DNA of 64,000 nt from positions 1-64,000 of the forward strand of contig JAIOPI010000002.1 of assembly GCA_021413965.1 (NCBI GenBank), given 5' to 3'. Shown here piece by piece: positions 58,808 through 64,000 of the stretch (the first letter of the stretch is position 1; each line of letters starts with the position of its first letter). The position numbers were made by a program, and so were the translations under genes. The DNA comes from Lentisphaerota bacterium (GTDB taxonomy: Bacteria; Verrucomicrobiota; Kiritimatiellia; UBA8416; JAIOPI01). The notes below the pieces were generated by a model that saw only the letters and a list, made by a program, of their open reading frames with translations, did not search any database and had not been told where the DNA came from.

Positions 58808-60184
58808 TCATTCCGAGCGCAACGCCGACCGCTCGTCCGCGTCCCCGGCCGACGTCCCCACGGTATACACCAGACTGATTTTTTCCTCTTGCCGATTATT
58901 GCGACCACTGAAGCGAAGGGTAATCGGGCCGCCCGTGTCCGTGATGGTCACCAGCCCGAACATGTTCTCCTCGCCCGCGGTGGGGGCATAGGCCCCTTGC
59001 GAATAGGGCCCCGCCTTGATGGACCGGTGATCGTTGTCGAGGGGCGCGGCGATGATGGTGGGAATCGGCGCGCCGCCGCCCGTGGCGTAGTCGCCGTGCG
59101 TGCCGTCGTCCGCAGCCGTGGAATGCGCGTCCCCGGCGATGATCACGAGGTTGTGGATGCCGTTCGTTTTCACCCAGTCCGCCATCTGCTGGCGCTCGTT
59201 CGTGTAGGCCATCCAGCTATCGGTAAACGGCGTCCCTGGCTGCCCCGTCCAGGGAACCGACGACACCCAAAGCACCAGCCCGTGCGACTTGGCGCTGGTG
59301 GCTAGTTCCTGTTTGAACCAGGCCCGTTGCGCCGCGCCCATCATGGAACGCGTCGTCTCGTTCGCGGTCATCGGGTCCCGCTCGCTGCGCAGGTCGGTCA
59401 CGATGAAGCGCACCCGCCCCACGGTGAAGGCCTGATAGATCGGCACATCGCCCTGCCCGGCGGCCAGCGGATAGTGAGGAATCAGTTCCTGGTAGACCTG
59501 GCGCGATGCGGCGCGTCCCGGCGCGGTCTTGTCGCTGTCGTTCGGACCGAAATCGTGATCGTCCCAGATGTACACCAGCGGCGACCGGCGCAGCAGCGCG
59601 GTCTGCGAGCGCGAGCCCAAGGCCTTGCGGTAAGTCGCGCGGAACACGGCCGGGTCGTTCGTGGCAATGTCCGCATAGAACATGTCGCCCAGGTTGAGAA
59701 AAAACAGCGGATCGTGCTGCGCCGCCGCCACCAGGCCCGACGTCTCCGGCCGGTCTTTCATCAGGCTGTTGCCAAAGGCGAAGGTGAATGACGCGGGGCG
59801 CCCTTCCACCGGGAACGTGCGAAAGCGACCGGCCGCGCTGTCAAGGCGACGGCCATTCAACTCCACCGCGTAGTCATAGGTGGTATCCGGAGTGAGGCCC
59901 GCAACGTGAAGGCGGACGGCCTGGGATGCAGGCGAGGGGGTGGCGGTCGCCGCGGCAACGACGACGTCGCGGGATGCGTTCGTCGAAATCACCACGCGGA
60001 CGGTGGCCGCGGGCTGATCCAAGAGGACGACAAAATCCGCCGACGTACTCGTCACCGCCCCCACCACCGGCCCCAACACATTTGCCTCCGGAGCGGCCCC
60101 GATTGGGGCAACAGACAGAAACAAGTACGCCGCGCATACGCCCCACGTGCCGACACCGCCGAACCGAACGCGCTGGAACGACAT
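58808..60184 (-). CDS. PhoD-like alkaline phosphatase
   Basis: 458 residues with a signal peptide (about 1-30, ending IGAA), an N-terminal Fn3-like domain (VGAVTSTSADFVVLL ... RLHVAGLTPDTTYDYAVEL) and the PhoD metallophosphatase core: FLNLGDMFYAD, WDDHDFGPNDSD and IIAGDAHS. It would release phosphate from organic esters in the periplasm or outside, calcium/iron dependent in the family. GGGGGGAG precedes ATG 60184. With the purple-acid-phosphatase domain of the giant protein it is the second exported phosphatase in the window. Confidence 0.9.
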   Translation of the reverse strand: MSFQRVRFGGVGTWGVCAAYLFLSVAPIGAAPEANVLGPVVGAVTSTSADFVVLLDQPAATVRVVISTNASRDVVVAAATATPSPASQAVRLHVAGLTPDTTYDYAVELNGRRLDSAAGRFRTFPVEGRPASFTFAFGNSLMKDRPETSGLVAAAQHDPLFFLNLGDMFYADIATNDPAVFRATYRKALGSRSQTALLRRSPLVYIWDDHDFGPNDSDKTAPGRAASRQVYQELIPHYPLAAGQGDVPIYQAFTVGRVRFIVTDLRSERDPMTANETTRSMMGAAQRAWFKQELATSAKSHGLVLWVSSVPWTGQPGTPFTDSWMAYTNERQQMADWVKTNGIHNLVIIAGDAHSTAADDGTHGDYATGGGAPIPTIIAAPLDNDHRSIKAGPYSQGAYAPTAGEENMFGLVTITDTGGPITLRFSGRNNRQEEKISLVYTVGTSAGDADERSALRSE

Positions 60185-60373
60185 GCTCCCCCCTTGGAAA
60201 AGTGCCCGGACCGTATGCCCACTTTTGTTAAAGCGAAGGGCCTAGTTAAACACACCCCGCGTACGGCTTCAAGGTGGCCCGCAATTTCCGAACGCGGGCT
60301 GAATCAGGATAAACGCCGGCCGTTGCGCTGCCATGCTGACGGCCCCCCGCCTTCCTGCTACACTCCCCCTCTT

Positions 60374-61327
60374 ATGATTCGTGACCTTACGTTCACCGCC
60401 ACGGCTGAAGACGCCGGGCTACGCCTGGACCGCGTCGTTGCCCGGCATTGTCCCGGTGCCTCACGCACCTTCATCCTCGACGCCATCGCCTCGGGCGACA
60501 TCCTGCTGAACGACCGCCGCGCGTTGAAGGGCATCAAGATCCGCGGCGGCGATCGCGTCTTCGTGCGCGCGCTGTTTGAAGAAGTCGACAAGCGGGTTCG
60601 CCCGGAGCCGGACCTGCCGCTGCAGGTGATTTATCAGGACGAGGCGTTGATCGTCCTGGACAAGCCGGCCGGCATGCCCGTGCATCCGCTCGGGCCGGGA
60701 GAGACTGGCACGCTCGCCAACGCCCTGATCGCGCGCGAGCCGGCCCTCGCCGACATCGGCGATGATCCCCGGTTCCCCTCCCTTGTCCACCGCCTGGACA
60801 ACGAAACATCCGGTCTCGTCGTGGCGGCGCGCACGGCTTCCGCCTATGCCTTTCTGCGCCAGGCGTTTCATGACCATCAGGTCGAGAAGGAGTACCGCGC
60901 CCTGGTCCGCGGCTCGCCGCCAGACGAGGGGCGCCTCCAGCACTACCTCGCCCACGAGCCGGCCAACCGCGGACGGATGCGGGTCTTTCGCGAACGCCCG
61001 GCCACCTATGCCGGCCCGCGCCTGATGCAGGCGGTCACAGAGTTCAAGGTGCTGGAGAGACTCCCGGGGTTCACCCTGCTGAGCGTACGCATTCCCACCG
61101 GCGTGACCCACCAGATCCGCGCCCAGCTCGCCGCCGTGGGCGTTCCCGTGGTGGCGGACAGGATCTACGGCGGGACCCTCGCGGATGGCGAATGGGGCCT
61201 GACCCGGCATTTCCTGCATGCCGCGACGATCGCGTTCACACATCCCGCCTCGGGCAAGACCGTGCGCTTCGAGGCGCCGCTGGCAGCGGAGTTGCTGGCC
61301 GTGCTGGCCGAACTTCGGAAGCGTTAG
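60374..61327 (+). CDS. RluA/RluD-family pseudouridine synthase
   Basis: 317 residues: N-terminal S4-like RNA-binding segment (about 15-65, RLDRVVARHCPGASRTFILDAI), then the pseudouridine synthase domain with catalytic D142 in HRLDNETSGLVV and the later VRIPTGVTHQIRAQLA motif. It isomerises uridines in 23S rRNA or another RNA; the exact site is unknown. The frame is open back to 59906 but only ATG 60374 fits the family. A possible -10 box (TACACT) lies just upstream, suggesting a short leader. Confidence 0.9.
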   Translation: MIRDLTFTATAEDAGLRLDRVVARHCPGASRTFILDAIASGDILLNDRRALKGIKIRGGDRVFVRALFEEVDKRVRPEPDLPLQVIYQDEALIVLDKPAGMPVHPLGPGETGTLANALIAREPALADIGDDPRFPSLVHRLDNETSGLVVAARTASAYAFLRQAFHDHQVEKEYRALVRGSPPDEGRLQHYLAHEPANRGRMRVFRERPATYAGPRLMQAVTEFKVLERLPGFTLLSVRIPTGVTHQIRAQLAAVGVPVVADRIYGGTLADGEWGLTRHFLHAATIAFTHPASGKTVRFEAPLAAELLAVLAELRKR

Positions 61328-61376
61328 CGCGAGCGCCTTGGCTGCGGCGGGAGGCACCACGCGAAGGCGCGGTGCC

Positions 61377-62438
61377 TCAGTACCAGCCCTCGGCCCACGC
61401 CGTCTCGTACATGGCAATGATGTTCTCCGTGGGCGAGACCGGCTGGATGTTGTGGCACGGCGCCAGGATGTACCCGCCGTTGGCGCCCAGCGTGCTCATG
61501 CAGTCCCGCACTTCCCGCCGCACATCCTCAGCCGACCCGTACGGCAACACCTGCTGATTATCCACCGCGCCGTGGAAACACAGGGACTTGCCGAAATCCC
61601 GCTTCAGCCCCGCCATCTCCATGCCCGGACAGACGTGTTGAATCGGATTCAGGATATCGACGCCCAGTTCGACCAGATCCGGGAGGATCGGGCGGATGGC
61701 GCCGTCGTCATGGTGCATCACCAGAATGCCGTTGGCGTGCGCCAGGTCGATGAACTTTTTCTGAATCGGCTTGAACCACCGGCGATACGCCGCGGCGCTG
61801 ATCATCAGGTTCGACTGCGAGCCGTAATCGTCCGTCACCTGGGTGATGTGTATCTTGCCGCGTCCCGACTCGAAAAACCGGTTCGCGTACTCCCAGCAGA
61901 AGTCCGTGATCTTGCCGAGGATGAACGCCGTGATGTCCGGTTCAGCCACCAGATCCATGCAGCCCTGGTCGAGACCGCGGAGGTGATTCTGAAAGTAGAA
62001 CGGCGCGGTGTAGCAGCCCTCGATGGCATGCTCCGGCCACGCATCGCACTGCGCCTCTATCGTCGAGAAGTCGTACCAGTCCGCGCTCGGCCAGGGGAAT
62101 TGCTCCAGTTCGTCCAAGGTCGTCGCATCCTTGAGCGCCCAGCCGATACGCTCCTCGTAACTGCCCGTCCCGTAATCGATGATCCGCACCGTGGCCCACC
62201 AGGGCGGGACCTGCTTGGTGCCGTCCGGAAGCACGCGCTCGGGCGGGCCCACATACTTCGGGCTGACGCCGACGATCTTGTCCAAGTGCAGTTTGCCCCA
62301 GAGCGCCTTCTGCGTATCCACCCCGAAATGCTTCAGCAGGCGATCCCGGACTTCACCCGTGCACCACATGTCCAGGGGAATGCGGTCGGGCTTGCCGCGG
62401 CGTGCGGCGGTCAGTATCCGTTCGCGAGGGGTCATCAT
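61377..62438 (-). CDS. Uroporphyrinogen-decarboxylase-like protein
   Basis: 353 residues of the URO-D/methyltransferase fold: start MMTPRERILTAARRGKPDRIPLDMW, then VTDDYGSQSNLMISAAAYRRWFKP, MHHDDGAIRPILPDLVELGVDILNPIQ and HGAVDNQQVLPYGSAEDVRREV. Members of this large group, common in polysaccharide-degrading bacteria, are mostly uncharacterised; some are corrinoid-dependent methyltransferases rather than haem enzymes. No haem genes nearby. GGAGAAACACCT precedes ATG 62438. Confidence 0.85.
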   Translation of the reverse strand: MMTPRERILTAARRGKPDRIPLDMWCTGEVRDRLLKHFGVDTQKALWGKLHLDKIVGVSPKYVGPPERVLPDGTKQVPPWWATVRIIDYGTGSYEERIGWALKDATTLDELEQFPWPSADWYDFSTIEAQCDAWPEHAIEGCYTAPFYFQNHLRGLDQGCMDLVAEPDITAFILGKITDFCWEYANRFFESGRGKIHITQVTDDYGSQSNLMISAAAYRRWFKPIQKKFIDLAHANGILVMHHDDGAIRPILPDLVELGVDILNPIQHVCPGMEMAGLKRDFGKSLCFHGAVDNQQVLPYGSAEDVRREVRDCMSTLGANGGYILAPCHNIQPVSPTENIIAMYETAWAEGWY

Positions 62439-62598
62439 AGGTGTTTCTCCACAAGCATGGCACACACGCCTTAGCTTTGGCATACTGCCAGCCGGAACCG
62501 TGGCAGGAAAGCGAATAGTGGGGAGGCAAAGCAGGACGTCACCTGTTGGAGTCCGTGTCGGGGCCGCGCTGGCGCGGACCTGTTCCGCACCGCAGGTC

Positions 62599-62610
62599 TC
62601 CGCAAGCGGA
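62599..62610. repeat. Small palindrome in the URO-D/2OG intergenic gap
   Basis: TCCGCAAGCGGA is a hairpin with a 5-bp stem, followed by CCCCTAC as in the B-type palindromes. It lies in the 211-bp gap between the divergent URO-D-like and 2OG-oxygenase genes. Confidence 0.4.
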
Positions 62611-62649
62611 GCCCCTACATGGCGTAACCAGCAAAACCGGAGCAAAACC

Positions 62650-63261
62650 ATGAGCGTCGCCATTCAACGGCTCTTTCCCACACACATCGCCCAAGGCCGG
62701 CTCGCCGACGCCCGCGCACTCAACCGCGAACTCACGCGGGATATCGAGGGGTTCATGGCGGAGGACCGGGCCGGTCAGGCGTGGTCGCGCCGCCACTACC
62801 GCGGCGGCTATACCTCCTATGCCTCGCTCGACGACATGAACCGACGCGCCCCCTCCTGCGAGCAGTTGGAGATCCTGCTTCGGCCCCACGTCAGCGCCTA
62901 CGCCCGTGCGCTGGGGTGGCGACTCGCCGGTCGCCGGCTGCGGATGACCACGTGCTGGATGAATGTCATGCCCCGGCACACGTACCACACCCTGCATCTG
63001 CATCCCCACTCGGTCATCAGCGGCACGTACTATGTCTCGACGCCGCCGGGCTGTGTGCCCCTGCGCCTCGAGGATCCACGCATGGCCTTCTACATGCACG
63101 CCCCTCCGCGCACCGGCAAGCGCGTCGACGGCCACTACGTCGACATCAAGGCCCGCGCCGGCGCGTTCGTCCTGTTCGAGAGCTGGCTGCGACACGAAGT
63201 GCCGCCCAACCGCTCCACCCGGCCGCGCATCAGCGTGAGCTTCAACTATGGGCTGGAGTAG
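62650..63261 (+). CDS. TIGR02466-like 2OG-Fe(II) oxygenase
   Basis: 203 residues. The block HTYHTLHLHPHSVISGTYYV contains candidate iron ligands, with ESWLRHEVPPN giving the distal His and RPRISVSFN the Arg expected to hold 2-oxoglutarate. The length and motif order match the family of small putative 2OG-Fe(II) oxygenases. Substrate unknown. GGAG precedes ATG 62650 by about eight bases. The frame is open further upstream but overlaps the divergent gene. Confidence 0.75.
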   Translation: MSVAIQRLFPTHIAQGRLADARALNRELTRDIEGFMAEDRAGQAWSRRHYRGGYTSYASLDDMNRRAPSCEQLEILLRPHVSAYARALGWRLAGRRLRMTTCWMNVMPRHTYHTLHLHPHSVISGTYYVSTPPGCVPLRLEDPRMAFYMHAPPRTGKRVDGHYVDIKARAGAFVLFESWLRHEVPPNRSTRPRISVSFNYGLE

Positions 63262-63301
63262 CGTCCTCAGCGACAAGTCAGACGACGCGTGCCCGTTGCC
63301 T

Positions 63302-63322
63302 CACCCACCCCGCCCTGCGGGC
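63302..63322 (+). repeat. Partial copy of the 19974 inverted-repeat arm
   Basis: Identical over 21 bases to 19972-19992 (CACCCACCCCGCCCTGCGGG plus one base). The other arm is not complete here, so this is a half-element in the gap between the oxygenase and the last gene. Confidence 0.6.
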
Positions 63323-63389
63323 TGGGGAATCTCCGCACCTGCGCTCCCTCGCCTTTCCCCTTCCGTCCCGCCTGTGCTATTCTCCGCCC

Positions 63390-64000
63390 ATGCGCGTACT
63401 CCTGATCCAACCGCCGATGACCCAAGTCAACACGCCTTACCCGGCCACGCCATTCCTGACCGGTTTCCTTCGGAGGCACGGGGTTGAAACGGAGCAGGCG
63501 GATCTCGCCATTGAACTGATCACCCGCCTGTTCTCGCGCACCGGACTGCAGCGCGTGCTGGACCAGCTCGGTCCCGGAAAGTCGCCTGCCGTTCAGCATC
63601 TGCGCGACCACCGTGACGCGTACCTGGCCACGATCGATGTCGTGGTGGGATTCCTCCAGGGCCGCGATCCCGCCCTCGCCCTGCGCATTGCCACCCGCCA
63701 CTTCCTGCCCGAAGGTCCGCGCTTTGCCGCCATCGAACAGTTCGCCGACCACGATGACGAGAACACCGATCCCTTGAACTGGGCGTTCGGCGCCCTCGGG
63801 CTCCAGGACCTCGCCAAGTACCTCGCCACGCTCTATCTCGAGGACCTCACGGATGCCATCCGCGACGGCATCGATCCGCACTTTGAACTCGCCCGCTACG
63901 CTGAACATCTCGCCGCCAGCGCCCCGACGTTCGACCCCATCCAGGCGGCGCTCGATGCGCCGCCTACGTTGATCGACGACATGCTGGCGGAACTCACGGC
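63390..64000 (+). CDS. B12-binding radical SAM protein, N-terminal part
   Basis: The frame opens at ATG 63390 (MRVLLIQPPMTQVNTPYPAT) and has no stop to the window end, 203 codons. The start matches the first strand of cobalamin-binding domains in B12/radical SAM enzymes; the Fe-S motif would lie further on, outside the window. A possible -10 box (TATTCT, 63379-63384) just upstream suggests a short leader. Partial; exact family unknown. Confidence 0.7.
   Translation, partial: MRVLLIQPPMTQVNTPYPATPFLTGFLRRHGVETEQADLAIELITRLFSRTGLQRVLDQLGPGKSPAVQHLRDHRDAYLATIDVVVGFLQGRDPALALRIATRHFLPEGPRFAAIEQFADHDDENTDPLNWAFGALGLQDLAKYLATLYLEDLTDAIRDGIDPHFELARYAEHLAASAPTFDPIQAALDAPPTLIDDMLAELT

Overview
The window is high-GC DNA with tightly packed genes, many ATGA/GTGA stop-start overlaps and short gaps, from a Gram-negative bacterium (TolC/RND pump, outer-membrane porins, lipoproteins with lipoboxes). 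Sulfatase, GH28-like and GH38 glycosidases, very long right-handed beta-helix exoproteins, uroporphyrinogen-decarboxylase-like proteins, a DUF6599/DUF362/ferredoxin cluster and abundant GC-rich palindromic repeats suggest the PVC superphylum (Kiritimatiellota, Verrucomicrobiota or Planctomycetota). That placement is inferred from gene content; no rRNA or ribosomal marker was found.

Layout. 1-137: end of an insertion sequence, with the first codons of a transposase running off the left edge. 0.3-1.8 kb: B12-binding radical SAM enzyme. 1.9-8.4 kb: TetR regulator plus a complete RND efflux pump (outer-membrane factor, adaptor, pump). 8.4-17.2 kb, minus strand: two ABC-F ATPases flanking a MacB/Lol-type ABC exporter (ATPase, two permeases, adaptor) and an acetyltransferase. 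17.3-24 kb: DMT transporter, gamma-glutamyltransferase, beta-propeller protein, MFS transporter, RlmN. 24.3-31.3 kb: Rrf2 regulator and a sulfate-uptake operon (porin, Sbp, CysT, CysW, CysA, second porin). 31.3-34.4 kb, minus strand: a sugar kinase-HAD phosphatase fusion and a deoxyhypusine-synthase-like protein. 34.6-37.6 kb: sulfatase and GH28-like beta-helix enzyme. 37.7-42.9 kb, minus strand: DUF6599, DUF362, NapH/NapG-like ferredoxin and Tat-exported aldo/keto reductase, a membrane/periplasmic redox cluster. 43.1-55.8 kb: beta-helix lipoprotein, nitrilase, and a 3122-residue mosaic exoprotein. 55.9-64 kb: GH38 alpha-mannosidase, PhoD phosphatase, RluD-like pseudouridine synthase, URO-D-like protein, 2OG oxygenase, and the start of a second B12/radical SAM enzyme.

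How it fits together. The sulfate operon, sulfatase and glycosidases fit a life on sulfated, mannose- or uronate-containing polysaccharides. The RND and ABC exporters with two ABC-F proteins and an acetyltransferase form a defence block. The best candidates for undescribed biology are the kinase-phosphatase fusion with its DHS-like partner, the DUF6599-DUF362-NapHG-AKR redox cluster, and the mosaic exoprotein, which carries an internal copy of the neighbouring lipoprotein's beta-helix domain. Several families of GC-rich palindromic repeats lie between genes, and one copy lies inside a reading frame. No tRNA, rRNA, CRISPR array or prophage was seen.
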